DNA of 64,000 nt from Rhynchopus euleeides (lineage: Eukaryota > Euglenozoa > Diplonemea > Diplonemida > Diplonemidae). The translations under genes were made by a program, and so were the position numbers. This document shows positions 1 through 12,531 of this stretch, piece by piece; position 1 is the stretch's first letter, and each line of letters opens with the position of its first letter. The notes beneath the pieces are model-generated. The model saw nothing but the letters and a program-made list of their open reading frames with translations, was not told where the DNA came from and did not search any database. The stretch is taken from the NCBI GenBank assembly GCA_963210315.1, contig OY723278.1, positions 1,798,001 to 1,862,000 of the forward strand. The letters are read 5' to 3'.

Positions 1-660
1 GATTAGCTTAGGTAGCTGGTGCAAGACCTCGCTGGATGATATGAACGAAAAAATACAGCCAGTTTGGCGTTACCTGCGGTGGGCCTCTTCAACCCAGGCC
101 ATAGATACGGGCGACGGGCTCTGCCAAACACTGATCTGCTTTGTGACCCCCCCCCCCCCACCAATGCTGAGAATAAGGCCAAGTCCCAAGTCCCGAGTCC
201 CGAGCCCCAAATCCGTGGCTGGTCTTCACCCTTACAATAGCCCCTTTTCACTTGAGGTGGGGCCAGAAAAACTTTTTTGCAACCAACGAAACTCATCTCC
301 CAGAGCAAATGACCCCACCACAGTTCGGAGAATATCCGGAAATCCCAACTCCGAAATCCAATTTTGGGGCCCCTGGGGGTCCGACCAAGACCCCAGGGAC
401 CAAGGGGGCGACCCTGAGTGGGACCCACTCAGACCACTGGCATGACCAAAGTCCTGGACCAGGTCTTGCCTGGGTCAGGGCCTGGGTGGAGCCCAGCCCA
501 GTGTGCAAGTTGGGTCATGGCCTGGTTCTGTCCTGGTCAGGATCGAGGTCCTGGTCTGGTGGGTGACTTAGTCATGAGGTCCCTAGGGTCTGACTCGGTC
601 AGTGGAGTGCCACTGGAGTCACCTCCAGCCTGGCAACATCATTTCAGGGGTGACGGCAGG

Positions 661-735
661 CGCCACATGGCCAAAATGACCCCATCACGATCTGCACGGG
701 CTCCAAACATGCAAATGAACCGGGTTTCCGGTCGC
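661..735 (+). repeat. Dispersed repeat family A, copy 1
   Basis: Holds the string TGACCCCATCACGATCTGCA followed by CTCCAAACATGCAAATGAAC and a CGGGTTT stretch. Related copies occur near 41983-42105, 42190-42228, 49011-49152 and 54395-54432. No protein-coding signal. Around it (1-2090) I see only pyrimidine runs and short hairpins. Confidence 0.6.
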
Positions 736-1365
736 CTCACGCCACCCCCTCCCGCACCATGTCCCAAGTCCGACTGAGAATAACCAAGTCCCAAGTCCCA
801 AGTCCCGGACCCCCAAACCTTATTCTCAGCAGTGCCCCCCACCCCTCAGTTTACTCACACCCTTTTGCCATGGGGCGGGGAGGGGGTCTTCGCAAGTTCC
901 GGCAAGTTTTCGGCATATCTTTCGGTGCCTTTTTTTAAGTCTCTTTCTCGCACTGTTTTTTTTGAGGTGCAGCCAGGGTTTCCGCTATGAGCCCGATTTT
1001 TTTCCCCGGAAAAGCACAAGTGGCTAAAGTCTAAAATCAAGCCAGAATTTTTTTTGCATACACGTTAAGTGTTCTAAGAAACCAGACATAACCAGAAGAC
1101 CAACATCATGTTCGTGCTAGCACTTTTCCCTTTTGTCATCACACCCGTGCGCCAAAACAGGTTAGGCCTTATATTTGGCTGCGTTCAACGAAAAAAGACA
1201 CTTCTTTCCGGAGTTTAGCTAGCACGATTCAGTTGGGCGATTCATTTGTCTGGTTTTTTCACATGCTGCCAGGCTGTATCCTGGCACCAAAATCTGGTTT
1301 TTCCGGTGGCGAAAAATTTTTCTCGACCCTCGATTTTGCCAGAATTTTTTTTACCCCTCAATTTT

Positions 1366-1390
1366 TTTCGGCGCCCTTCGGGCGCCGAAA
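1366..1390. repeat. Perfect GC-rich hairpin in an AT-rich stretch
   Basis: TTTCGGCGCCC and GGGCGCCGAAA form an 11-bp perfect stem around a TTC loop. It follows poly-T runs. Similar GC palindromes occur at 41138-41156 and 55124-55148, always inside repeat sequence. Confidence 0.6.
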
Positions 1391-1894
1391 CCTCAACCCG
1401 CTCGGTCAGTCATGATCGCCCTTCTGGAACCTCCGCCCCAACACGCGTACTTGCCGTTGCCAAATTGCCCGAACGAGGTCTTCCTCTGCATTATTTTGTC
1501 CGTCTGGATGACCTGAATATCATCAAATGAAGCCCGCAGAGCGGAAACTGGGAGGCCGGACTCCATAACCTCGCATACTTGAGGACATCATCGAGCAAGT
1601 CTTGCGGGGAAGTGTAAACCATAAACAACCAAAGTGTACGTGACTGTTAGCAACTTCTCGACGGAACTGGCGAAGCATAGTCTTCACCGTCGTCCACTGC
1701 GCAACCAGAGCGTCCTCCTGTGCCCCCTCCAGGAGGCCTGTGCCTGCCTTTGACACAGTCGTGAACTCCGACCGAGGACTCGATGTATCGACCAGCTTGG
1801 CCTGCTGTGCCTCAGAGTTCAGGGCTTTGAGAAATAGTTGAAAAGAAATCTGACCTCCAGGGAAACTCGGACTTTTTTTCCCCCAGCCAAAAAT

Positions 1895-1974
1895 CCCGTG
1901 GCGAAAAAAAAAATTTTCGCCAAGCTGGTTTCCAGAAATTTTTTTTTGGGAGAAAATTTTTTTTTCGCCACGGG
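1895..1974. repeat. Inverted repeat, 18-bp arms
   Basis: CCCGTGGCGAAAAAAAAA at 1895-1912 is exactly reverse-complemented at 1957-1974, with an AT-rich 44-base spacer. A degenerate relative of the arm (GTGGCGAAAAATTTTT) occurs near 1306. Probably the remnant of a small foldback element. Confidence 0.6.
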
Positions 1975-2089
1975 GGATATCCACTGCATGCTGCGCACGC
2001 AGGGCATTTTATAGGGGCGAAATCTACGCTCATTTGGGCTTAAATGTGAGGCGTTCCCCGATTTTTTGACGGACCCCCCGGCAAGTGAG

Positions 2090-2495
2090 TCTTGCACTGA
2101 ATGGGTCACCTCCCGGCTCCTCTCTCAGGGACCAGTGCTCGGATTGAGCCTCGGGCGCCGGAGGATAGTCCAAAAAATGGGCTCCGGGACCAACATGTCG
2201 CAGCCCCGTGCACAAGGACCTGGCTACAAGACAGGCACATGCCACAAGGGGGGTCTGGGGGGCGGAGCCCCCCAGCCGCCGGAGGCCACGGTAGTGAACA
2301 TCTGTTCCTTGCAGGTGTACAGATTCTGCATGAGCTGGCTGCGTCCTCCTGAGGCTACTGAGGGTGGTCTGCACTCCATTCCCTGATGTAATATCAAAGG
2401 GTTGGGTGCAGGACAGGTATACAGCACAGGGGGGGTCTGGGGGGCGGAGCCCCCCAGCCGCCGGAGGCCACGGTAGTGAGCATCTGTTCCTCTGG
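2090..2495 (+). repeat. Dispersed repeat family B, two-module copy
   Basis: Two direct modules (2248-2308 and 2429-2490) each contain an 8-bp stem CTGGGGGG/CCCCCCAG around CGGAG, then CCGCCGGAGGCCACGGTAGT and a short CATCTGTTC tail. A linker carries ACAGATTCTG and GGCTGCGTCCTCCTGAGGC. The block from 41210 to 41580 has the same two-module order, with recognisable similarity upstream of the first module (AAAAAATGGCT, TCGGGACCA). Reverse-strand modules lie at 22961-23016, 23128-23187 and 54916-54976. Confidence 0.75.
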
Positions 2496-2677
2496 CGTAC
2501 GATTCTGTGTGCGCTGCCTGCGTCCCCCTGCCTGCGAGCAGGGTCGTCTGCTTTGTTGGCTTGCTCTGTGACATTTTAATTGTGTCTGATCCGTGTTTCT
2601 GTTTGGTGTGGTGCAGTGGCCCTCCCCCCGACCTGACCCCCAACCCCAGCCCCCCCGGCCCCCCTCCCCTTTTTTTT

Positions 2678-2702
2678 GGCTAAAGTCGAGGTGACTTTAG
2701 CC
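2678..2702. repeat. Perfect 10-bp hairpin
   Basis: GGCTAAAGTC and GACTTTAGCC pair around GAGGT. A half copy (TTTTTGGCTAAAGTTACC) follows at 2707-2726. It lies at the edge of an AT-rich island (about 2670-3510) unlike the GC-rich surroundings. Confidence 0.6.
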
Positions 2703-2782
2703 AATTTTTTTTGGCTAAAGTTACCACCTGTTTTTCCGGAAATTTCTGAATCGGGCTAAGAAAAAAGCTATTTATTGTACTG

Positions 2783-2994
2783 AAATAATCTTCACATTAT
2801 TTTACGCGGAGGGGGGCCTGCTACATAAAGTAGCATTATTTTACGCGAGCGAAGCGAGCGTAAAATTGAAGTCATGTTGCCGAGCGAAGCGAGGCGACAT
2901 GTGGAAGTCACCTTAACGAGCGAAGCGAGTTGAGGTGTGATTACTTTATGTAGTAGCAGGCCCCCCTCCGCGTAAAATAATGTGAAGATTATTT
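2783..2994. mobile_element. MITE-like foldback element with three internal hairpins
   Basis: About 50-bp terminal inverted repeats (2783-2832 and 2942-2994) are nearly perfect; the right arm has a 3-base insertion. Between them three stem-loops follow one another. Each carries the identical 11-base loop GAGCGAAGCGA (2847-2857, 2882-2892, 2918-2928), while the stems differ: ATTTTACGC/GCGTAAAAT, CATGTTGCC/GGCGACATG and TCACCTTAAC/GTTGAGGTGTGA. GAAGTCA precedes the second and third hairpins. No ORF of note. No clear target duplication was found, so calling it a MITE is inference from structure. Confidence 0.65.
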
Positions 2995-3010
2995 TTTGTG
3001 CAATAGGTTG

Positions 3011-3503
3011 TTTTATCTCCCTGAAATAATGTTCTCTCATCAAAATAGCCTAAGTCCCTGCAAGATAAGAAGATTATTTAATCCTCCACCAGCACAACGT
3101 TGAAACGTGCAGCGGATTTTTCGAACCCCATAAAGTTAGATTATTTTACAGTAAAATAATGTGCAGATTTGTTGGACTGCAGGGACCCCAGATCACGCAT
3201 AGGTTTACAGTGAAGTAATTTAGATTGTTTCGACCTGCCTAAAGACATTGTTTTATTTTGGCCGACTTTTATTTTAGGTGATTTCCCCTGCGAGGCAACA
3301 ATGTCGCTTTTCTTTACAGGTTGTACAGAAACTTACGCGGAGGGCGGTCTACATTATTTTACAGTCAAATAATCTAACTTTATGGGGTTCGAAAAATCTA
3401 CTGCACGTTTTCAACGTTGTGCTGGTGGAGGATTAAATAATCTTCTTATCTTGCAGGGCCGCAGGCTATTTTGATGAGAGAACATTATTTTAGGGAGATA
3501 AAA
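3011..3503. mobile_element. AT-rich element with ~150-bp terminal inverted repeats
   Basis: The left arm (3011-3162) starts TTTTATCTCCCTGAAATAAT. The right arm (3352-3503) ends as its reverse complement with a few mismatches. The spacer (~190 bp) has no ORF and contains ACGCGGAGGGCGGTCTAC, a relative of the arm of the neighbouring 2783-2994 element, so the two belong to one broad family. From 3504 to 4493 I see only open but unsupported sequence leading to the flippase gene. Confidence 0.7.
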
Positions 3504-4493
3504 TGGGTTTTTACCCACGCGGAAAGCCTGGGTGCAGCCTCGCAGGCTACGGCCCCACGGTGCATGGAAAGGTAGGAGAAAAAATCACCAAAAATAAAAC
3601 GTACTCGCCAGCACGCGTCGCGAAGCCCTCCCCGCCATTTTGTATTGTTTCCCGTTTGCTTCATCCGAGTGAGGGCGCTGATCCCGCCCATTTCTGGGAG
3701 TAATCTGCCCGTGGTGCCCGCTTCCCTGCTGAACGCTGAGGTGCTGGCTGCTTTGCCTCACCGACCCGTGTGCCTTGTGTCGTGTGTTTCGATCTATCCT
3801 TGCGTGTGCCCTGCATCGGTGGACAGGTGGGTGGCGGTGGGAGGGGCGGATTGATCGTGTGAGCGTGCGTGCCCCGAAGCAGTGTGGCGTTGCGGTTGGT
3901 ATGGGATTGAAGTGGACCATTTCCCCGAACCTGCTGTGTGTGTCTGAGACACGCATCACCAAGATCGCTTACAGAAGGCGCGGCCAATCGAGGATGTGTG
4001 CAGTTTGCGCCAGCAGAGCACTGTCCTGGTGTGGTCTGCGGAACAGGGTTATGTGTCTGCCCATTTCAGATGACACCACCGCCGCTTTCCAAATTGCTTC
4101 ACATGTGTATGTTCAGTGGGGATCGCAGGTGTGCTCGACACCTGCACAACCTATTCACGTGTGTATGTTCGTAAGTCAGTACGGAGGGTTAGCGAACCCT
4201 CAGTTCAGGAGCTGGGGTGCTCAGAAGGCACAGAACGACTCAAGCGGGCGCCGCCCCCTGCCCTCCCCCCGCTCCTCATGGTAATGTTCCCCCCCGAGGG
4301 TTGCCCCTCTGCCAGCATTTCCTTTTCCAAGCAAGATCGTCTTCGGGCACCGTGCGTTTCATGTCACCAACCACACTGCGCCCAACTGCCAGGAGGGTGG
4401 CCTCGGCCCGTTGCGTGTGGGTGCGGGGTTTGGTCGGGCCGCTGGGGGTCCGGGAGGGTCCCCTGTCGCGGCACAGGCAGTGCGGGTAGGGGC

Positions 4494-7400
4494 ATGGCGT
4501 CTTCGGCGCCGTTTGGGGCGTCGCCAGCGGCGTCGCCAGCCGCATCGCCAGTTGGATCACCAGGTGGGTCGCCGGCCCCGTCGCAAGATGGCAAGAGCGT
4601 CTCGGAGAAGCCTTCGCCACAGCAGAAGGAGGCGAAAGGCTTTTTCGCGAAGGCGGTGAGGCGTGCCATGGGGCAGAAGAAGGAGAAGGAGAAGGAGGAG
4701 GGGAAGCGTGGTGGAATGCGGGAGATTGTCATGGGTGACCCAGCGGCGCACACGTACTGCACAAACTACTTCCGGTCTTCGCGGTACACATGGTGGAACT
4801 TCCTCCCCCTGGTGCTGTTCGAGCAGTTCCAGATGTTCAGCAACATCTACTTCGGGCTGAACGTGGTGATTGCACTGCTGCCGGGTGTGTCGCCCATCAC
4901 GCCGATCACCGCCATCATGCCGCTCGTGTTTGTGCTGATGGTGGCGTGCCTGAAGGAGGGGTACGAGGACTTCCAGCGCCACAGGGCGGACGACAGGAAC
5001 AACTCCGAGTCGGTGTGGCTGCTGCGCAACGGGGAGTGGGTGGAGGTGCGGAGTGCAGAGGTGCGTGTGGGGGACATCCTGCGGGTGGAGCGGGCACACG
5101 TGCTGCACGCGCTGAAGGCGGACGTGCTCATCCTGAGTTCGAGCGATGACGATGGGATGGTCGCAATCGAGACGTCCCAGCTGGACGGGGAGACGAGCGT
5201 GAAGTTCAAGAAGGCGCCGCGGGAGACGCAGAACCTGCAGACGGCAGCGGACCTGGAGGCTGCACGCGGGAAGTTCCTGTTCCAGATCGACCTCCCCAGC
5301 AAGGAGCTGTACAAGTGGCAGGGGCGTGGGAAGCCGCTTGTGGACGGGTACAAGCCACCGGTGGACGGGCAGAGCAAGACAGACCCCGACCCGGTGGCGG
5401 TGTCGATCAACCTCGACACGGAGAGCACGATCTGGCGGACATGCTCTGTGCGGAACACAGAGTGGATGGTGGGGCTGGTGCTGTACACAGGGCAGGACAC
5501 GAAGATCGGGCAGAACATGGAGCTGATGGCACCGCGTGCAAACACACTGAACCGGAAGCTGAACTGGGTGGTGTTGCTGATCTTCATCGTGAAGAATGTG
5601 TTCATGCTCGTGCTGTGCGGGCTGAGTGTCGGGTTCGACAAGGACAACGCAGGGTCGCACTTCTACCTGACGGAGGTGCTTGACCGGCCGTACGTCGCTA
5701 CCTTCTTCCTGAACTACCTGACCTGGTTCGTGCTGCTCTCCTTCATGATCCCGATCTCGCTGTTCGTGACAATCCAGCTGTGCCTGAAGGCACAGACAAC
5801 ACTGATGAGCTACGACCACGAGATGATGCACTGGATGCTTGGGGCTGGGAAGGACGGTGCACACGGGTGGGTGGAGTGCCGACCGAAGACGTCGGACCTG
5901 AACTACGACCTGGCGAACGTGCGGTACATCTTCTCCGACAAGACGGGTACGCTGACGGAGAACAAGATGACGTACGTTGGAGGGACTGTGTTTGCAGGGA
6001 ACGACACTATCGGAGGTACGATCGATCAGGAGACACGCGACCCTGCACTTGAGGACGTGGACCTGAGTGACCCTGCCACACTGCTGCAGGGCAACGCAGG
6101 TGGCTTCAACGAGCGGGACGTGAACCTGAAGCGCTACCTTGCATGTGTCGCCCTGTGCCACAGCGTGGTGCCTGTTGTGGTTGACGGGGAGATCACGTAC
6201 GAGGGGACGTCCCCAGACGAGGTGGCACTCGTCACGGCTGCCAAGGAGCACGGCATCACGCTGGTGAAGCGCACCACACAGACCATGGTGCTTGAGATCG
6301 GTGGGCGGCGTGCGTCGTACGAGGTGCTTGCTGTGCTGGACTTCACCGCCTCGCGCAAGATGATGAGCATCGTGGTGCGCACACCAACTGGGGAGGTGCT
6401 GCTGCTGGCAAAGGGTGCAGACGAGCACGACGGCATCGGCAACGGCATGCTGCGCCGCATGGCCGACAGCGTGTCGGACCCTGAGGCCATCCCCACCCTA
6501 TTCGAGGCCTCTGAGGAGGCAAACGACGCTGAGGCTGTGCGCCACCTTCAGGCCCTGTGGGCAGGCATCCCGGCAGACCGTGCACCTGCACAGGATCCCC
6601 CCTTCAACCCCGACGATTCCTATGACATCCTTTCGGCGTACGGCAAGAAGGGCTGGCGCACCCTCGTCTTCGGCTGGAGGGAACTGGATGGTGAGTGGTT
6701 CACCCGCTGGTCGGAGGGCTACCACAATGTACGTTCGTCCACTCTCGCGATCGAGGGAGAAGACAAAGACCATCACAAAACAGCAATCGAGGATGCTGCA
6801 AAGCTGAGTCTGGAACGCATGCTGAACTTCGGTGGTCTTATCTGTTACGAGGACCAGCTGCAACCGGGTGTGCCGGAAACAATCGACTTCTTCTTAGATG
6901 CGGACGTGGTGGTGTGGATGCTCACCGGAGACAAGCTGGAGACAGCAGTGGAGATCGCCAAGACATGCAAGCTGGCCAAGGACCACAGTACTATAGTTGA
7001 GCTCTCTTTCGGTCGGGCTGCCTCGCCTGTTGGGAGCACGTTGCGCGCTAGCACTGACGCGGGTGATGGCCGTTCCGACGTGGTGACCGTTGGGCATTCC
7101 CCCCCCAACCTGTCCCTGCGGCCTGAGGAACGGTCCATCTCGACGATCGCACCCCGTTCGAAGACAGAGGACCGCTCCGTGTCCGCCCTCGTCAGGAAGG
7201 AGACCAGGCGTGCACTTGCGGTCAACAACATGCTGTTCGAACTCGAGGAGAGGATCAGCGAGCTTGGCGACGGGCAGGTTACCCTTGCAGTCGATGAACC
7301 GACACTGGCCGCCTTCTTGACGGATCACCGTGAGCGGTTCAATGACCTGGCACGCAAGTTGCGTTCTGCAGTGTGTGCACGTCTGTCTCCCAAGATGAAG

Positions 7401-8846
7401 GGTACTGTTGTGGACTCTTGTATCCAGGACAACGACATGAATGGCGGCGTGGTGATTGCCGTCGGTGACGGTGGTAACGACGTGACGATGATCCAGGCGG
7501 CACACATTGGGATCGGGATCATCGGTGTGGAGGGACGTGCTGCAGAGCTTGCCTCCGACTACGCCATTCCCCGCTTCCGTCACCTGAAGCGTCTCCTTGC
7601 TGTGCATGGGAGGTATTCGAAGTACCGCACTGCCATGTGTGTGTCATTCTCCTTCTACAAGAACATCACCCTGTCGCTGTGCCAGGTGTACTTCGCATTC
7701 TTCTCAGGGTTCTCAGCACAGACCATCTTCGACTCCTGGCTGCTTGCAGTGAAGAACACAATTTTTACAGGCGCCCCGCCCCTGCTCATGGGGTGCTTCG
7801 AGAAGGACATCCACGAGGAGCCGCTGCTGGACCCCAAGACCGGCCCTCTTCTGTACAAGACGCAGCGCGACCAGAACCTTTACATGAACGGCAAGACAGT
7901 GCTGGTGTGGATCGGGGGTGCCATCCTGCACTCCCTCATGGTGTTCTGGTTCTGGTACTGCGATATGAGTGAGGACATGATTGACCAGGAGGACGGTCAC
8001 ACCTCGGGGATTGTCGAGCACGGCACTGTCCTGCTGTCTGGGGTGGTCTTCGTCGAGGTGGCGAAGGCTGTGGTGCACACACGCCATCACACGGCCCTCC
8101 AGGTATGCCACGCTGCGTGCCACACTGCTGCACCACATCACCTCACCCCTCAACATACCACACCACACAAACCTGCCTTCGCCCCTCCGTACGTCAGCTT
8201 CCTCTTGCAACAGAGAAGCAGTGGCTGAGCTGAGTTGTGTCTTGTTTCCTCTTATATCCGACCGAAGACTCCCCGCTGCACCACACCACACCACACAACA
8301 GGCTGCTGGGATTGCCTTCAGCTACGGCTTCTACATCATCTTCCTGTGGACGTACTCCGCCATCCCGCTGTTCTGCTTCTCCACGCCCTGCGAATCCCGG
8401 TGTATGCCCGCATGCTGCATGACTCCACCACACCTCACACAATCCACTCACTTGCCTGTCGCCCTGCACCTTTCACCCTGCACTCCACTGCACTGCACTG
8501 CACTTCACCCCCCTCACACACCACCACAGTCTACGATGTGGCGTACATCCTCTTCTCAAGCACGAAGTTCTACCTCTACTGCTTCCTGCTGGGCCTCGCT
8601 GTGCCGTGGGCCTTCGACGTTGCAGGGATGTACACACAGCGGAGGTGGTTCCCTTCGCTGCGTGACCTGGTCCAGGAGTCGGAGGACTACCCCCAGCACC
8701 GCAACCGCCCCTTCTGCTGCGCAGGCACTGCCCCTGAGCTGGAGGACAACGAAGGTGAGCCGAGCTCCGAGGAGATGGAAGTCATCCGACGCATGTCGAT
8801 CTACCCCGGCAAGCAAGCGCCGCTCCCCCCTGGCATGATGCCCTGA
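4494..8846 (+). CDS. P4-type phospholipid-transporting ATPase (flippase)
   Basis: A P4-ATPase flips aminophospholipids from the outer or lumenal to the cytosolic leaflet, usually with a CDC50 subunit (family knowledge). Exons are 4494-8102, 8302-8401 and 8530-8846, giving 1,341 residues. Introns 8103-8301 and 8402-8529 both start GTATGC and end CAG, and the joined frame is continuous. Visible motifs: N-terminal membrane pair about 99-145; actuator loop DGET (231-234); phosphorylated Asp482 in DKTGTLTENK; GTSPDEVALV; KGAD near Lys640; LTGDK (TGD 811-813); GDGGNDV (991-996); and VKNTIFTGAPPLLMGCFEKD before the last spans. A Ser/Thr-rich insert lies at about 840-905. The reading frame stays open upstream to 4116, but I chose ATG 4494 because it begins a low-complexity Ala/Ser/Pro leader and follows acceptor-like AGs near 4476-4489. 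Substrate cannot be told. Confidence 0.93.
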
Positions 8847-11800
8847 TACCCTGCCGCTTCTGGGCAACACTGCACTGCAGCCGGGCATCACCATCTCTCT
8901 GTGTCTGCGTTACGATTCATGATACTTCCAGTCTACGCTTTCTAGCTCCAAAGTCTATCATCCCACCAGGGGTGCACGTGTGCGTGGGGGGGGGGGTGGG
9001 TAGGTGAGGGGTTGACGTTCGTTCTGGATAGGGCTTCGACGGTTCGGACGAACCCAGAAGGTGCAGCCACTGCTCCGGACCTCTTCCTTCGTGTCGTGGG
9101 TGTGTGCACATCCCGACCGGATCGGCCGTTGTGCTGGTGACGACGCCTCGGAAAAACAGAACATGTTTGTGGAAGCGGGATGGGGACGGGATGAACGTTC
9201 TCCATGCATGGGCCCTCGCTTATAGAGAGGTTGCGCTCGAAAGCCGGTGACCCATGGTTGTGTCGTTTTTCTTATCACCCTCTGTGGCAAGCAGCCAGCT
9301 CGATCTCCCGCTCTTTCCTAATGGCCCCGTTGAGTCATGTCACCTTGCGCAGCCAATGTATGGCAAAGCACCCGTGTGAGAAAAACGCGTTCCGAAACTA
9401 ACATGTGAAGTGTATGATCTCATCTCGTCTTTCCGCACGTCAAACCATAGGGAGAAGGGTTTGCCCAGCGCTCTTTTTGCTCGTTACGAGCCACGAGGCG
9501 AAGGGTGGTCACGAAATGGGGGGATGGGCTGGGGGTGAATATTGCCGGTTCACAGAAAGGCCTGAGATGACATTGAGTGCAAGTTCAAGGTGTGGAAATG
9601 TGTGGAAATGTGTGGAAGAGGAAAAATCACTGGCCTGGAGAAAAGAAACGTCCTCGTCAAAACAAAGGGATCAGCACGGGGCGGTTCCACCCTTGTTGAC
9701 ATATCTGCCGTCCTGACATCTTTCTGATAGCCGCTCGTTTAACTTTCACAGAAACCCCCTACGACGGCGACAGACCTGTGATTTGGGTACAGATTGGCTA
9801 CTGTCATCTGCCCGTGTTTCCGAATTTCTGAAACCTGATACTCCAATCTGGCAGTTCTGGTGGTGATTTTTACGGGGCCATTCTTCCCCCCACGAGTTGC
9901 CGAGGGGGCTGTGGCGAGCGGTGTGTCACTGCCCAAGCCACAAAATGGATCGCAATCGCAATACAGTCTTGGTTATCCTGCAGCGTTTGGAACTCAGCAC
10001 CCCTATGAAAGGCACGCGTCGAATATGACCAGCCCGAAAGTGATCCCAAGCCAGACGAAACACCCTCTGGACAGCAACAAGGCCTCCCTACCCCACCCGC
10101 TTTCTCCCTTTCTCTCTTCTCTACCTACCCAAGCCTATCTGAAACCGACAGGCGGGCCCCCCGCTTGCTTGTCCTGCACGGTGGCCAGGATTCTGTGGGA
10201 TATCAAAACGGGATATGCCGGTGGGATATCCCACTTCTCAAAGTGACATATCCCGTGTTTTGAAAAAACCATATCCCGCCGGGTAGGGGGTCATATCCCC
10301 CCCGGGAGATGGGGTCATCTCCCGCGGGAGATGACCCCATCTCCCGGGGGGGGAGATGGGGTCATCTCCCTCCCTACCCTGGCGGGATATCAAACCGGCG
10401 AGGGAGACCTCCCCCGCGGGAGAACCCGCCCCATCTCCCGTTTTGATATCCCACAGAATCCTGGCCACCGTGTGTCCGTGCCACATGAGGACATCTGGTC
10501 CTGATTCTGGTTGATTGTTCTACTCCACATTTTGTCTTTCTCCTGGGGGGTGCCGGTTTCACTGCGCCCCCCTCCCCACACATACATACGTCCCAATGGA
10601 ATCCAAAAAGTGACATGTGCACCAAGGTGTATGGCTTGCATCCGCGCCTATGATGCCTGTCAAAAGCGAGACAAAATCCGATCGCCGTGGAGAGGCCACG
10701 TGCCCCCCCCCCCCCCCCCTCATCACACTTTCTTCTTTTTTCTTCCTTTGACACCTTGGGGACTCGAGGCAGCATGTGGGTTGTAGCGGCGCCTCCAACG
10801 GACTTCCAACACATCAGGATAGCCCGCCTGGATACTGTCCACTCAGTAAGGAGGAGCTTCTCCTCCAGTGAGCGGAGAGGTATCTCGTGGGCCTGTTGAT
10901 GTTATCTGGGTGCCGCAGTTTGGCAAACCAGCGGAGGAGGGGGTCTCCCGTGTGTCTTTTTTTTGTTTTATTTTTATGCCCGACCTTTCGCGTGGAGAGT
11001 GTCATTCAGTTCTTCCGACCTCTGCGCACCACCCCCTCCCTCAGGGGAGGGGGGTGTGTGATATGTAGGGCCGTCCCACACAAGCAAGTGGGAGGGGAGG
11101 AAGAGGTGAAGTGGCACCCTTCCCGAGCGCACAACCACCGAAATATTCTCGGCAAAGCCATGCTGTTGCGACAGCATGTGTGCTCAACGCGAAGGGGAAC
11201 GATCGATGAATCCTCCTTCTCCTCCCCGTATATTCTGCCCGCCACCGTCCTCTCCTTTCTCAGCCCCTTTGTTCGAGCAGTTTGGCGCCGTTGTCACCGA
11301 AGTGTGCTGAGGGCTGATTGGGATTCGGAAGCATGCCGAAGAAACTTTCTCCGGGGTCTCGGGGTGTGAGGGGGGGGGGGTGCACAGGAATCGTGCGCCA
11401 CCCCTCCCGCCCCCCCGATGCGTGTACCGCCTCCAGTTGCCGCGTACCGCACACCGCCACGGCACAGCCACACCCGTTCTCCTCATCTTGACGGGGAAAT
11501 GCTGTGGCAGGTGCTGAGTCTTCCTGATATTTTTCTTCGTTTTTTTTGCACCGAACCAATCACCCAGCAGTCGGGCGATAGTCGAAAGCCGGGAAAGGAG
11601 AACAAGAATGGCATGTGCGTGTGTGGGGGTGTTCCCCCCCCCCCCCCGTCGGCACACACTCCCACAAACATGGCCAGCCAGCAGAGCATATCGAGCGCTG
11701 TGTGTGTGGTGAACAGAATGCGAAGGCCATGTGATCTGACGAAATGTGAAATGTATAACATGTGACAACACAGCGGATAGATTGCATCAAAGGCGGGATG

Positions 11801-12531
11801 AGGGAGAGGGGAATGGGGGTGGGGGGTGGGGGGCGTTTGGTGGTGCCTTTAACATGCCACCGTTCGTTGTACAGTTTCGGTTTTGCTTGTGTGAGATGTG
11901 CACAGTTTCTAAAGTGGGGTGCTGGTGGTGGGGGGTGGGGGGGGGGGTGCGCGGTCTCTGGGCGTCTTCGTGTGTTCACCAGTCACACCAACCCTACCGG
12001 GGCATGTGTGCTGTGGATGTGTGAATAGGCATAATGACTCAAGCGGGGATTTGCTCTCAGGTACAGGATAGTGTGCCTGGTACCTGGTGTGCCAGACTGG
12101 CAGAGTTAGGCACAGAGCGAGTCCCACCGGATCCTTTCAAAGTTCAAATATAACGAACCGGGCGGATTGCCAATAATCTGTCCGTCTTCTTGTTCGTTCA
12201 GACAGTTCACTTTGCCAACCTGTGTCAGGTCAGGCAGAACATGCTGTGTGTGTGCATGCACATAAGGCTAATCAACTAAGGGGATGACCAACCCTTATGA
12301 AACAAGAGCCCACACTGGTGGGTGTGTACTGTTTGGTTGCCATTTGGCACAGATCGCAGCCGCACCCCAGCAGAGGCACCCGCCCCCTCCCCGCCATGCG
12401 TTAGCACTTACCCTTCTGATTCACACAGCAAGGCCACCAAGGTGTGCCGAGGCCAGCCTACCTACACACCCCGGCAGACGGTGTGGCAGCCAGGGGCCTC
12501 TTCTGGTGCACCTCAGACACAACACAGCAAG
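8847..12531. other. Spacer without a supported gene
   Basis: This 3.7-kb spacer holds homopolymer C/G runs (for example near 8987-8998, 10705-10719, 11636-11647 and 11930-11948), a short GTGGAAATGT tandem near 9591-9620 and one inverted-repeat element at 10177-10472. ORFs are short, lack family resemblance and do not show the G/C-ending codons of the neighbouring genes. Confidence 0.5.
10177..10472. mobile_element. MITE-like element with ~37-bp perfect terminal inverted repeats
   Basis: CACGGTGGCCAGGATTCTGT at 10177 continues for about 37 bases and is matched in reverse complement up to 10472. The interior is built from palindromes of GGGATATC and GGGAGATGACCCCATCTCCC type, repeated in both orientations. 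Flanks TTGTCCTG and TGTCCGTG are similar but not identical, so an 8-base target duplication is only possible. No coding capacity. Confidence 0.7.

Noticed and set aside
4116..4493. N-terminal extension of the flippase
   Set aside because: The frame is open but begins without ATG, lacks family similarity, and the ATG at 4494 has an acceptor-like AG upstream.
4557..6428. 623-codon reverse ORF opposite the flippase
   Set aside because: Antisense shadow of a GC-rich gene; sequence is Val/His/Arg-rich without domain.
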